Assembly (NCBI GenBank): GCA_009763385.1
Contig: CM019826.1
Location: 64,355,864-64,419,863, forward strand
Direction of reading: 5' to 3'
Length of the DNA: 64,000 bases
Source of the DNA: Coix lacryma-jobi var. lacryma-jobi
Taxonomy: Eukaryota > Streptophyta > Magnoliopsida > Poales > Poaceae
This document shows, piece by piece, positions 43,375-56,066 of this stretch. A program made the translations under genes and the position numbers. A model generated the notes under the pieces. The model was not told the origin of the DNA. It did not search any database and saw only the letters and a program-made list of their open reading frames with translations. Positions within the stretch are counted from its first letter, which is position 1; each line of letters opens with the position of its first letter.

Positions 43375-44958
43375 ATGGCCGGATTCAATCTAACGAGCGA
43401 CTATCAAGAAGATCCTGAGGCCATTCTTAGGAGAGCGAGAGCTAATCTCACTCCTCCGAGGAAGAACCTTGAGTTTCGCGAGAGGAGTTCGTCAAGACAA
43501 GAATCCCAGTCAAAAGTGACTGACGAACCACGCTGCTCCAATGATCAATCAACATCGACGTCGACCAAAACACTCCGTGAGTATTCCATGCCTACTCTTG
43601 CTCACATTGCAGTGTTACCTTCTACTAGTAATATAGATATTGAGCTTAAACCTCACCTAATACGTATGGCTCAAGCTATTGCATTTAATGGCAAACCTTC
43701 CGAGGATGCCAATGCTCATCTCCAAAATTTTCTGGAGATATGTAGTATAATTTCTGTGCAGGGAGTTTCGTAGGATGCCATTAGACTTCGTCTTTTTCCA
43801 TTTTCATTAGTGGAAAAAGTGAAGCAGTGGTTCCTCTTCAACTCTGGACACCTGCTGACATGGGTAAGATGCGCGGATCAATTCCTCATCAAGTTCTGCC
43901 CGATAAGTCGAACTATTCTTTTCCGTAGCAAGATTTCTAACTTCGGACAGGGAGACGAAGAAACAATCACTGAAGCTTGGGAGAGACTACAAGAGTATGT
44001 TGAATACTATCCACAACATGGTGTGCAAGACTGGTACTTGATCCAGAGCTTCTACCATGGACTCCAGCAAGAATCTCGACAACACAGCGATGCTGCCGCC
44101 GGAGGTGCATACCTCTCTCTCACTGTAAAGAAGGCAACCAAACTGATCGAGACAATGGTGGCGAATCAAGGATGGACAGAAAAACGTGCTAGAGGTATGT
44201 CTGAAATTAAGCAAGTTGATTCTGTTACCCTGTAAACTTTGGTAAAATTGCTAGAGCAAAGAATAAATGAGAAGAGAGACCGTGCTGCAATGGAGTACTA
44301 TGCCAAGCAAAGAGCCGCTTCGTCAAGTGAAGGTCAAGAAGAAATTAAGAAAGAGGATGCAAAATCCCTTCTTAATAATGGTGGCTACGGAGAACCTCCA
44401 ATTCCAATGATCCAACAATGGAATAATAATGGTATGCCTCAAACCTCCGTATTTAATTCTCCTATTGGAAAATTAGTTTCTAATCAAGGTAGAATTAATG
44501 ATAGCATAAATAATAAATTTATTGAACATGATAAAATGTTAGAAGGAATTTATGCTAAACAGAAAGATTTTTCTGAAGCATTTAAGGAACAACTTAATTT
44601 TAATAAGAGATTAGAGCAAACAGTAGATAACATTAAATCTCAAATTAAATACCATGAGGAATTAAAAGCTGTAACCACGAGAGGTGGTAAATCCACTCGT
44701 GATCCACCTCATCCTAATTTAGTTCCTAGTAGTAATTCTGTTGCAAAGAAAAATATTGTTAATGTTGAAAAAGACGAAGAAGAGGAGACGCCAGTTGAAC
44801 CTTCATCCAAGGTACGAACTGCTCTTCATGAATTTTATGATACACATGTATTACCTTTTCCACATCGAAACAGAAATCCGACGGAAGACGTCCAATTCAA
44901 GAAATTCGTCGAGGTAATTCAAAAATTATATATACATGTGCTATTTATTGACGCTATG
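43375..44958 (+). pseudogene. gag: Athila-type Gag of TRG2 (two stops, then split by F)
   Basis: ATG 43375 (MAGFNLTSDYQEDPEAI). Same protein as TRG1 with scattered substitutions. CAG to TAG at 43771 and CAA to TAA at 44233. The frame is otherwise open to the CTATG site where chromovirus F entered (44954-44958). Frame and start agree with TRG1, which supports that start. Confidence 0.88.
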
Positions 44959-47588
44959 TGTGGCAGAACCGTCCTGATTATAAGAGCTCAAGTATTATCT
45001 TCGACAAATCCGTCTGACTTCGACTGATACTTGAACCCATATAACCCCGGTAGTCCGGAAATCTCGAAGGTTTTCTAACACCATACATCATACAGGATCG
45101 CATCGTTCAAGGATTACATTCGTAAAGATACATCACAGCGAAAACAAAACCGAATTTAACACCAGAGTGCGGAATTTAAAACGGAGTTATTACAATACTG
45201 AATTTTAAAAGTGCGGAAGCTGAAGTAGTTTAAAACACGACCACCACACGTGTGGTCCAAATAAACATTGTTTGATAAAACCCACTCAACACGACTCACT
45301 CCTCCTTTTTAAGATAATGTGCCACCAACAGTCTCAGACCAGCAAAAGAAAAAGGGAAGCTTCTAGACGACCCTGCCCTGGGCCTACTCCTCTTCACCTT
45401 CCACTGGGTAGAGGCAGTGCTTACAATAGCCGAAGTAGACCTGGCCATCTGCAACAACGGGACAAACCCTGAGTACGGGAATGTACTCAGCTTGACTTAC
45501 CCGTCCAACTGAAAATAAAGACTCCAAGGGTATGCAAGGTCTTTTGGGTGGAGCTGGGATCTTTTAGTTGCGAAAAGCTCAATTTCAGATAAGAGGTAAT
45601 TGATGATAATGATGAGCTGCCATTTTTAGACCTATTCCTTAATTCTAGGTTTTTCACCTGTACTAGAGCACTCACTTGAATCTATCAATCAATAATATGA
45701 CCATATCCAGTTGACTTATCCACATTTTAGTTGAACCTTTAATCATCACATGGAGTTGTATCGTGGTGAAGCTCGCCATAGTTTCACACTAACCGAGGGA
45801 GACGACGACTCGAATCGAATTCTAAACCAGCTGGTGAAAGACCTTTAATACCAGCCCACACTTTCCCCGTCGGGTCCATGCATTGGGCAACCGCTCGATG
45901 CTTGTTCGTGGTGGTAATCGTCGCGGCTCATAGCACGGACCGCCCAATTGGAACCTGGCGATGGCCTCACGCGGCAGATCGCAATTTCCATACTAGAGGG
46001 CACGACACGGGTTGAGACCAGCCCGAACAGCTTCTAACCGGCTTTGGGGTCGATGATTACGGCACCGACATATCCCTAAGTAAAAGGGCGCGTTCAAAAA
46101 TGAACGAGGGCCAACATCGATACAAACCTACACGATCCAACGGACGGACTGCCCCAAGTTTTCAAACTTGTGCCTTGCCTTCCAGTTGACCGTATTTCAC
46201 TACAACTCAGGTTCTTTTCCACGATAGCAAATATAGCCAACCGTGATCCGGTAACTACCCATCAGGGTTTTACGGAAACACCCTTAACAACAACTTTTAT
46301 TAAGCAGACTAAGCAATTCTACATTATAAAAGTAACAGGATAACAAGGCAGGTAAAAATCAATAATCAAGGAAGGGTAATGCAGCAAGTAGGATTCAACC
46401 AACTCCTAACCTAATGCATCACAATATAAAAGGACTCAAGTAAGTTAATTGTAAATAATAGGAGACTTAGAATGCTACGGGGCTTGCCTTGGGAGAAGAC
46501 TGAGGCCTCGTGGGAGGGGCACTCAGGCAAGTTAGTGTCACTTGCGGGGTCGGCTTCCTTGGCCCGCTGAAGCTCCGGAATCTCCTGCTCGACGTTTGTC
46601 TCCGACTCCTGGTCTTGCTCCGGAACTGTCAATCCTATTGTATGCGGTAAATCGAATAATTAATGCGGGGTGCGAGATATAGTGGTATGAAAGGAACATT
46701 TCTTGCAAACCAACAAAACCAACTTGTTGAACCACTTTTGACATTGAGGCAAATACTTATTTATTTCATAAAACAAAATCCATTCATTCACCTATTTCTT
46801 ATTTAATAAATCAAAAGAAATTGAGTTTGAACTGCAAGTGCACTTTTCTGGATTCCGAAAAATCCACAAAAATTCCAAAAGGCAATTAACTCTCACTGGA
46901 CTTCACTGAACAATTTTTAACCAAAAATAAAATACAGAACTGCAGATATAAAAATAACAAGTAAACTGCTCAAAATGGTGCTTTGAACTAACTTTTTATT
47001 CAAAAAGGGTCAAACAACAGATTTCATAACTTTCCTAGCTTCTTCTACTCATACACATCCTACTGTAGAGAACTTGTGGCCAGAGCATAAACATACAAGC
47101 CTACACAAAATAAACAAACCTATCCCAATTTAAACCATTTGAACTACAACCCTGCTGGAAAAGGGTGCTAAACTCAATTTCATATTTTTCCCAGATTCTC
47201 CTTCACATTTTATGCTTATCAAGAAAGTTCCATGAACAGAAACATTATATTATTTCTTATATAAATTTCCAAAGAAAATCACAGAAAGGTACAATTGTAA
47301 AGCAACTTCATATTTCTCCATACAATAGCTCATGCTTGCATTTTTCTTAGCTTGAACATCACAAACAGAGACTACACCAATTTTCCCACATTTTATTTCA
47401 ACATATAAAACACCTTAACATTTATTCTAAGAAATCAGCCAAACAGGACTTTTAATCATAACAGAAACTTTTTCTACATAAACAGTGCATCATATATTTC
47501 TCACAGGTGCAAAACAGGTTAATGAACTTGCACAAAATTTTCCAGAAATTATCTCAATCAGAAAACACTTATTTCCATTTATCACAAC

Positions 47589-47714
47589 AAAAGCATATAA
47601 ACTGAATTAAATAACAACAGTAAAATAAAATTCTACCAAAAATACTTTCATAAAAGCATATAAACTGAATTAAATAAAAACAGTAAAATAAACTTCTACC
47701 AAAAATACTTTCAT
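47589..47714 (-). repeat. 63-bp tandem duplication in F 3' LTR
   Basis: AAAAGCATATAAACTGAATT starts at 47589 and again at 47652, followed by the same TTCTACCAAAAATACTTTCAT. The 5' LTR has one copy (about 58698-58760), so the duplication arose after F inserted. Confidence 0.85.
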
Positions 47715-47849
47715 ATTTTTCCATGATAGATCTACTCGTAAGCAAGCTAGCAAAACTGAAAGTACTTCATTTGGACTTTTAAAACGAGCTACACAAAATA
47801 ACAAGCATTTACTGGAAAAAGGAAAAACATTTAAAGAAAAATCCTTTTG

Positions 47850-49040
47850 AAAACACCCGGCGCTCGGCTTCGGTGGACGCGGTCCATGGACCAAGCAGAG
47901 GCTGACGCGCGGGGTCCACGGGTCAACGGGACCCACCCGTCAGAGAGAAGAACAGGGGAGGTGTTTGACCGACGCAAGCTCGTCGGCGGCGAGGTCTTCG
48001 GCGGCGAGGCTATGCTAGTTAGACTCGTCTCGACGAGGCGCATCCCGTGGTGGTGTTGGTTTGGCCAGCGCATGGCCGGAGCGTGCCGGCGGCGAGCGGC
48101 GACGCACGGCGGCGGCGGCGACTCCCGGCTTCGCCATTTCCGGCGGTGGCCGGAGAAATTGGGGGAGGCAAAAGCTCCTACGAACCCAGGGAAGCTACCA
48201 AGGGAGTTGGTTTGGCTCGGATGGCTCCAGAGAAGCTTGGCCACGTGAGAGGTCCGCGGCGGCGCCCATTGCGCTCGGCCGGGGAGAAGAGGGAGATGAG
48301 AGGCGGTAGCGTTAAGGCTTGTTGGTGTTCTCACCTTGCCTTGGCTCGGTGGAGCTCGAGGATGAAGAAGAGGAGTCGGTGGAGCTCGGGTTGGGGAAGA
48401 ACGGCGTTGCGGCTCGGCGGTGGCGACTGACGGACCGAAGGAGGCGCTTCGTCCTCCGGCGGCGTTGGGGCTCGGTGGGTCGCGCGGAGGTGCGCACCGT
48501 ATGATCTAGACGATGGCGGAGTAGTGACCGAGGTCAATCGGCCGGTGGTGACTTGGCTAGGGCGGAACGGTGGTGCGGCTCTTTGGTGTCGAACGGCGGC
48601 GAGCGGGGTGGCGTTCGCGTGCGGGAGAGAGAGAGAGGGGCTGGCGAGAGCGAGGGGTGTAAGTGAGGAGTGAAAGAGAGAGGAGTGCGGGCGCTCAGTT
48701 TTGGGCTCGACGGAGCGACGGACGGCCGGTCGTGGCGGGACCCGCGACGGCGACGGGCGTCAGGCGACGGCGCGGCGGGCGAGGTGCGCGGCAGGCGAGG
48801 CAGAGCGGGAGTGGGCGAGAGCGATCCGTTGCGTGATCAGGGGGGAGAAGATCAGCAGGGGAGTGGTCGCGCGGGATTTGGAGCAGGAGACGACGGCCAC
48901 GTGGCGCAAACGCCGGCGTACGGCGCGGCCGTGGTCGGGGCGACCGGCGCGCCGTGCGCGGCGAGCGCGCGGGAGGCGCGGGCCGGCGCGGGCGCTAGCT
49001 GGGCCGAAAGGCCAGATGGGTTGGAAGTGGGGCGCAGGGA
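47850..49040 (-). promoter_or_regulatory. GC-rich CpG-dense block of F 3' LTR
   Basis: About 1.2 kb of very high GC, rich in GGCGGCG and CGGCGGTGGCCGG, inside an AT-rich LTR; the twin is at about 58905-60085. It lies in the part expected to hold U3/promoter sequences. Long open frames here in several phases come from base composition. Role inferred only. Confidence 0.5.
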
Positions 49041-49513
49041 AAAAATTCTTTTCCTTTTTCTTTTTCCAAAAAATTTCCAAAGTTTGACCACTCAAAAACA
49101 GTTTCAAAAACTCCAAACTAAGTTTTGACCCAAATATAAAAGTTTCTCAAAATAGTTTTCTCTACAACTTTCATATAGGACACTTTTTCTGAAAACCATT
49201 TTTAAATCCTCCACATAAATAAAGCCAATTTTGAAGTATAAATCATTTTGTTTGACTTATTTTAATTTAACAAACTAATCTGAACTAGGTCAAAACTCCA
49301 ACATGAAAAGCACTCTACTCAATATTCTCTATTTTATAAAACTCTTTGCCCTAGTAGAAATCCACTTAAATCATCCAGTCAAATAGAAATCCAAAATCCA
49401 ACAATTAAACAAAAGCAAAAAGCACTCTTATGCACGTGAAATGATGCAATGCATTGCTTATGGTTCTTTAGTGGCTAATTGCAGTGCCTAATGCAGTGCT
49501 TGACACTAGGGTG

Positions 49514-52500
49514 TCACAGCCCTTCCCCCTTAAAGAAATCTCGTCCCGAGATTTGAGTTACGTACCAATCTTTATAAAAAGCGGGGTAGTTCACGCGTAA
49601 ATACTCCTCTGTTTCCCAAGTTGCATCGTTGGGTCCGTGATTGCTCCAGAGGATCTTGTAAGTCTTCACCGTTCGGTTACGCGTCTCTCGGGTCTTGGTG
49701 TCCAAAATCTCCATGGGCTGCTCGTAGTACTCCAGATCCGATCTGATGGCGACGTCTGGAATCCGAACTTCTTCTTGTTCTGGAACTCGAAGACACTTCT
49801 TCAACTGTGATACGTGGAACACTGAGAAAACTGTGCTCATCTCTGGGGGTAACTGTACTTCGTATGCCACTTCTCCCTTCTTTGTTATGATCTGGTAAGG
49901 TCCCACATATCGAGGTGCTAGCTTCTTCTTAATTCCAAAACGTTGGACCTTTCTCATAGGTGAGACCTTAAGATACACATAGTCTCCTACTTGAAATTCC
50001 AAGGGTCTTCTTCGAGTGTCAGCATAACTCTTCTGTCGGGATTGTGCTACTTTGATATGTTGTTGTACTGTTTGCACAATCTCTTCAGCATCCTTCACGT
50101 AATCTGACCCATAGAATCCTCGATCTTCTAACTCAACCCAATTTACTGGGGTTCTGCATCTTCGTCCATACAAAACTTCAAACGGTGCCATTTTTATACT
50201 TTCCTGATAGCTGTTGTTATATGAAAACTCGGCAAGGGGTAACCATTTTTCCCACAACTCTCCTGAAGATAGAACACAAGCTCTTAGGATATCTTCCAAA
50301 ATCTGATTTACCCTCTCCGTCTGTCCTGCAGTCTGGGGGTGATAGGCGGAGCTTCTTACCAATTTAGTTCCTAGTTCCTTGTGCAACTGTTCCCAAAAAC
50401 GTGCTATGAACTGGGGTCCTCTATCGGAAATAATCCGCTTCGGAATCTCATGTAGCCTCAAGATATTCTGGATATACGAGTCTGCATACTGATGAGGGCG
50501 GTGTGTAGTCTTGACTGGTATAAAGTGAGCCACTTTAGATAATCGATCCACGATAACCCAGATAGAATCATTTTATTTTTGAGTAGTGGGAAGACCTGTG
50601 ATGAAATCCATACTGATTTCTTCCCATTTCCACTCTGGGATTGACAACGGTTGTAGCAGTCCGGCAGGTGTCAGGTGTATAGCCTTTATCCTGCAGCATG
50701 TATCGCACCTTGCAACATAAGCTGCAACTTCTTTCTTCATCTTTGACCACCAATACCTTGTTTTCAAATCTTGGTACATCTTACTGCTTCCGGGGTGAAT
50801 GGATAACTTTGAATTGTGAGCTTCATTCAGAATTCTTTCTTTCAGCTCTGTGTCCTTAGGAACAACCAACCTCTGGTTATACCATAACATTCCCTGCTCA
50901 TCAGTCCTGAAGTTCAAAGAACTACTGGTTTCCAACCTCTTCTTAATCTGACAGATCTCTTCATCGGTCTTTTGTCCTTTGATGATGTCACTTTCTAAGG
51001 TGCACTGAAGAGTGATATTGTTCAGCATAACAGGGTGCATAAGGTTAAATCCATCTTCCAACAGTGGTTGTAGGGAGTTGCAATGAGTCTTGCAATTAAG
51101 GCATCGGCTACAACGTTTGCTTTTCCGGGGTGGTAATGCACTTCAAGGTTGTAATCCTTAATTAGCTCTAACCATCTTCTCTGCCTCATATTCAGCTCTG
51201 GCTGGGTGAAGATATACTTCAGACTTTTATGATCCGTATACACGTGACATAAGTTTCCCATAAGATAATGCCTCCAAATCTTGAGCGCATGCACGACGGC
51301 TGCAAGTTCCAAATCATGAGTGGGGTAATTCTCTTCGTGTGGTCTCAACTGGCGAGAAGCATAGGCGATAACTCTTCTATTTTGCATGAGTACACATCCG
51401 AGTCCAATCTTGGATGCGTCACAAAACACATCAAAAGGTTCCTCTAAGTTTGGCTGAGCCAACACAGGTGCAGAAGTCAACAACGTTCGCAGAGTGCGAA
51501 AAGCTGCTTCACACTCTGGAGTCCATTCGAACTTCTTGTTTTTCTGCGTTAAACGGGTCATAGGCTTGGCTATTCTTGAAAAATCTGGAATAAACCGACG
51601 GTAGTATCCTGCCAAACCCAAAAAGCTGCGAACCTCAAAAACACTCGTGGGTGCTTCCCAATCCATAACCTCTTGCACTTTAGAAGGGTCTACAGAGATC
51701 CCTTCTTCTGAAAGGACGTGACCAAGGAAAGGTACCTTCTTCAGCCAAAACTCACACTTGCTGAACTTAGCATACAACTTATGCTCTCTAAGCCAGGTCA
51801 GAACAACTCGTAGATGCTCAACATGGTCCCTCTCATTCTCAGAGTATACCAAGATATCATCGATGAACACTACAACAAACTTATCCAACTCTGGCATGAA
51901 GACCGAATTCATCAGGTACATGAAATGTGCTGGTGCATTGGTTAACCCAAAGGACATAACTAGATACTCATAGAGTCCGTATCTGGTAGAGAAAGCTGTC
52001 TTTGGTACATCTTCTCTTCTGATCTTAATCTGATGGTATCCTGATCTCAAGTCGATCTTGGAGAATACTTTCGCCTTTGACAGCTGATCAAACAAGACAT
52101 CGATTCGGGGTAAGGGATATTTGTTCTTTATAGTTACGGCATTCAATGGTCTGTAATCCACGCACATCCTTAAAGTTTTATCCTTCTTCTTCACAAAGAT
52201 AGCGGGACATCCCCAAGGTGATGAACTAGGGCGTATCAGACCCTTATCCAAAAGCTCTTGCAACTGAACCTTTAGCTCTGCTAACTCTTTAGCGTGCATT
52301 CTATACGGTCTCCGTGATATGGGTGCCGTTCCAAGGATTAACTCTATAGCAAACTCCACATCCCTATCTGGCGGTAGTCCAGGCAACTCATCAGGAAAAA
52401 CATCTGGAAACTCACACACTATTGGGATCTCAGCTATCTGCTTTGCCGTGACATTGAACAACACTCCGATCTCATGGGGGTTTCGAGGTAACTTGAACCG

Positions 52501-53976
52501 AAAGGTAGACCCACTACGAGGGCTAACCATAGAAACTACTCGCGTTGCGACATCAAGGTTGACCTTCCAGAGTTTCATCCAACCCATTCCCAAGATTACA
52601 TCCAGACCTAGACCAGGAATTACGATAGGATCCACTATGGCCTTCTTATCCCCAAAGGTCATTTCCACTCCTTTAGCCATTTTACGCGCGGAGAGAACAG
52701 CTCCGGCGGAACTTATCTGATATCCCCGGTCTAACTCTATCAACTCAAGATTACATCTTATAACAAAATTCTCACTTATGAAAGAATGCGATGCTCCAGA
52801 ATCAAACAGCACGACTGTGGGGCATTGGTTAACAAGAAACGTACCTGCGGTGACAGGCTCTCCTTCTGGCACTTCTTCCATGGTGGTGTGATGCACATGA
52901 CCTGCGCGAGGTGGGGGCTGAGTGTATTGCTTCTTTGGGCGAGGGCACTGACGTGACAGATGTCCAGTCTGACCACAATTATAGCATGGACCAATCACAT
53001 ACGGGGTCTTAGGACCTCCTGCACTCCCTGCTTTGCTCTTGTTCTGCATCAGGGGAGCTGTGTAGGGCTTTTGAAAACTGGGACGGGGACGGTTGGTGGT
53101 GATCTTCCTCTGTGGGGGACGGTATCTTGCTCCTGTAACAGGCGGGCGATACGGGGTACGTGCTCTGAAAGGGGTCCTCTGTTGAGACGAACCTCCTTCG
53201 TTCGCACGACGGCGTGTCTCTGTCGCCAGCCGGATGTCATTGGCCTCTTGATTTAGGCAGTCACTAACGAAATCACTGAAGGTGGTACGGTGACTGTTGC
53301 CCATCTTTGAAAGCATGGCGGCACTCATGCCACGCTTAAAGCTTGCGATCTTCTTGGCCTCAGTGTCAACAAAGTCTGGGGCGTAGCGAGCTAGGTTGTT
53401 GAAGCTGTGAAGGTACTCGGACATAGACCTGGTTCCCTGGGATAACCTCATGAACTCTGCAACCTTCATTTCCATCAGACCACTAGGGATATAGTGGTTG
53501 CGCATAGCGGTAGAGAACTGATCCCAAGTGACATGTGCATTTGCAGGCAAGGATGCACGGTACTAGGCCCACCATAAACCTGCGGGTCCTTCCAACATGT
53601 CGGCGGCGTACTCCGCCTTGAGCTCTTCCGTCAGACGAAGCAGACGGAACTTCTGGGTGATGGAGTTGAGCCATTCATCAGCCTCAAGCGGTTCGGTGAC
53701 TTCCTTGAACACAAGAAGGCGAGTGTCCAAGAAGTCACGGTAGGAGCTATACTGGTTGGGCTCTGGGCCTTGGCGTTGATGATGCTGCTGCGCAGTGTTG
53801 TTAGCGATATTGCGGAGGGTGGCTTCCATGTGCCTCTGCATTTCCTCCATATTCCGTTGACTGCCCAAGAACTAGCCGAAGAACGCTTCCGGCGTCATCG
53901 GCGGCGGTGGGGGAGGTGGCAAGTTCTCCTCCTGTCCTGCCCCCTGTCCGCGTTGGCTGCGAGTATGTGCCGGCAT
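49514..53976 (-). pseudogene. gag-pol: Gag-Pol of chromovirus F with C-terminal chromodomain
   Basis: One reading frame from ATG 53974-53976 (MPAHTRSQRGQG). Gag core, CCHC knuckle CYNCGQTGHLSRQC (52945-52986), protease FDSGASHSFI (DSGA 52792-52803), RT with SKIDLRSGYHQ and FIDD (51853-51867), RNase H FCDASKIGLGCVL, integrase with SMDFITGLP, SDRGPQF and HPQTAGQTERVNQ, the GPY motif, then a chromodomain (about 49573-49735: YYEQPMEILD, KILWSNHGPNDATWE). Breaks: TAG 53872, TAG 53563, a one-base loss near 51105, TAA 50573. The frame ends TGA at 49514, using the first bases of the LTR; the polypurine tract encodes FKGEG. The chromodomain should guide integration to marked chromatin. Confidence 0.93.
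49519..49535 (-). promoter_or_regulatory. Polypurine tract of F
   Basis: Minus strand CTTTAAGGGGGAAGGGC directly before the 3' LTR; primes plus-strand DNA. It is also translated as the end of Pol. Confidence 0.8.
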
Positions 53977-54301
53977 CTGCATATCGCATTAATAAGCAAT
54001 CATTAGGTGATGCTACATTGATTATGAATAAATACTGCGCTGTACATAATTCGGAAATTTAGCACACGACCAAGTATAATTACTCATTTCCATACAACAT
54101 CACAAAATAATCGCTCGAACTTAGACATGCAAACGACGGATTTCCATAAAAGATGTCGGATCGAAGTCCGGACTTTGTCCAAAAGCTTACATGCCATCAA
54201 ACATTTTAAACATAAAACCAGCACATGTTTAGGGCGTTACATCACTTAGCGAGCAAGCTCAAGCTATACAAAAGAAAAACGTCTCCTAGCTAAACTAGCG
54301 C

Positions 54302-55333
54302 TCAGGCATCTCGAGCGGCGGATGCGGTGTCCTCTGCGTCGACGTCGATCATCGGCTCGTCAGCGTGATCCTCCTCCAGAGGGGCGTCGGGACCAAGGAC
54401 CTCTCCGTCCTGGGGGTCCTGGGCCTCGGCGGCTGGAACCTCGGCAGCTGCTGGGGCGGCGGCCTCATGCGCGGCATGGTGCATCTGATGGACGGCCTCG
54501 TGGAGCTGGTCGATGTAGGCCTGCTGTCCGTGGATCTGCTGTATCAACAGGTGGGCTCCCTCTCTGAGCTGGTCGAGCGCGGTGCGGGCCTCATCTCTCT
54601 GAAGAGCGGTGGTCAGGTACATCTGCTCTGCAACTGTCCTGGCAGTAGACTGTGCTGCTGCTGTGGTGCGGGCGTCGTCACGCTCAAGAGTGACCTGCTA
54701 AATCCTCTCCTGCAGACGAGCAACCTCAGCGTCGAAGTCCTCCTGTAGCTTCCTCTTGCTCTGGTAGGTGGCTGTGAGGGTGAAGGACACGCTCTCGAGA
54801 GTGTGCTCCAAACTCTCACATACACCTAGCAAAGCTCCAGTGGCGCTCATCGCAGGCGTCTCACAGTAGAACCTTTCTTCTGCACTTCCCGTCAGAACTG
54901 ACTCCACGGTCTGCTTCCAGCGTAATGGAAAAAGTGATCCACGGGGGAACACTCCTGCCATAGCGCTAGCTAGGTCAGCGGGGAAGCGGGCGATGATATC
55001 CTTCAGCACAAGATACGCTGCCCTGTTGGCTCCATCCTTGGCACAGGTGCCTCTGGTGACCTCTGTCCACCCTGTCCAGTGAGGCTTGGTAGGCAAGGCT
55101 TTGACCTTGATCTCCACCATGACCAAGGAATCCTGCCCGTAGATCTCCTTCTGCCACGAGTACCAGGGCTCCTGTCCCTCCTCATAGCCCACGGCCTGCA
55201 GAATCCTGCAAAGGATAGTCGGCAACCCGAAGTAGGACAAGAACGTCTTCCGGGTCAGCTTGGTGGCCAAGCGGTGACGCGGAACTCCTCTGCCTCCGGT
55301 GGCCTTGCGAGCGGTCAGCTTAGTCCGGGCCAT
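54302..55333 (-). CDS. Histone H3-tail-like ORF of chromovirus F (one internal TAG)
   Basis: Opens at ATG 55331-55333 and runs about 343 codons to TGA 54302, with one TAG at 54698-54700. It begins MARTKLTARKATGG; the next part has PRHRLATK and RK. Against the plant H3 tail (ARTKQTARKSTGG, PRKQLATK) I count 19 identities over about 28 residues with a one-residue gap. Lysines 4 and 9 are exactly placed; Ser10 is Ala and Lys14 is Arg. No histone fold follows. Residues ~30-130 are a compact Trp-rich region (YSWQKEIYG, PHWTGWTEV); ~165-260 is a long coiled coil; the tail is Ala-, Glu- and Asp-rich. It lies between the 5' LTR leader and gag (325 bases before it), same strand. Function unknown; a chromatin-mimic role is inference. 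Confidence 0.82.
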
Positions 55334-56050
55334 CTGTAGAAACAAAAAGGGTTTCGAGCTCTCGTGAGACGGATATTAAGTTGGCAAATTTTATAGAAAA
55401 GAGACAACTTTTAATTAAGGGGAGAAAATGTAAATGCATGAATATAAACATGATGCATGATCGTACTTACGTTCTCACTCACTAATATGACTCGTAAGTC
55501 CTAACGTTCTAGTCCATGGCAAGAACGATCTCTCATGCGTCATCTACACGTTCTACTCGTTCGCATAGTTAGTGTACCTGCAGAAGATTCATTTCAGCCC
55601 AAAGAAATTCCCAATGATAAAACAATTGAGTATTGACCAATATGCGCAAAATACATAGAAGCCAACACTAAACACCATGCACCAACATAGAAAACACCCT
55701 TGAAAACATTGATACCCTCGTATGTGTTCGCGTGGAGTTCACACATACTTGGTATAAGAACTCTCACCTAGACCGACGGTTGGACGGTCATGCTCTCATA
55801 TCTCACAAAATCATTTTATGCATGTTTTCGCGATCGACGCATTCTCTTTTCCCCAAGAATGGACCAGCAAATAAAGATCCAGCATGAAGCAAAACCCTGA
55901 ACCCTGTTAGCAGTTAAGCCACCTGAATCGTAGTATAGGGCTTAAGGACGAGACTGGGCACACTGAGTAATCGAAAATAGTTTTGAAAATAGTTTTGAAA
56001 TACCCATTTAGTTCAAAAATAGCTCTCTACGGGGGTAATCACTTGAACCA
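55334..56050 (-). other. Leader of chromovirus F between primer site and first ORF
   Basis: About 720 bases, AT-rich, no coding frame. Expected to hold the packaging signal. Nothing more specific can be read. Confidence 0.6.
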
Positions 56051-56063
56051 TGCTCCGATATCA
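56051..56063 (-). promoter_or_regulatory. Primer-binding site, tRNA-Met type (F)
   Basis: Minus strand TGATATCGGAGCA, three bases after the 5' LTR end. Resembles TGGTATCAGAGC with two changes. Confidence 0.75.
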
Positions 56064-56066
56064 GGC

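Larger units (their letters stand above)
44959..49518 (-). mobile_element. 3' LTR of chromovirus F (4560 bp)
   Basis: Minus strand TGTGACACCC (49518) to GGTTCTGCCACA (44959). The outer part is AT-rich. A GC-rich, CpG-dense block lies at about 47850-49040. A 63-bp tandem duplication (47589-47714) is absent from the 5' LTR and explains the length difference of 62 bases. Confidence 0.93.

Noticed and set aside
48670..49128. Open frames of 80-150 codons in the GC-rich LTR blocks (also 59715-60173)
   Set aside because: Several frames on both strands are open at once, with Arg/Gly/Ala/Pro-rich products; this is base composition. No family features.
54975..55333. A true histone H3 gene
   Set aside because: The tail matches H3, but the sequence after it has no histone fold, is about 343 codons long with a coiled coil, and sits inside a complete chromovirus between leader and gag.
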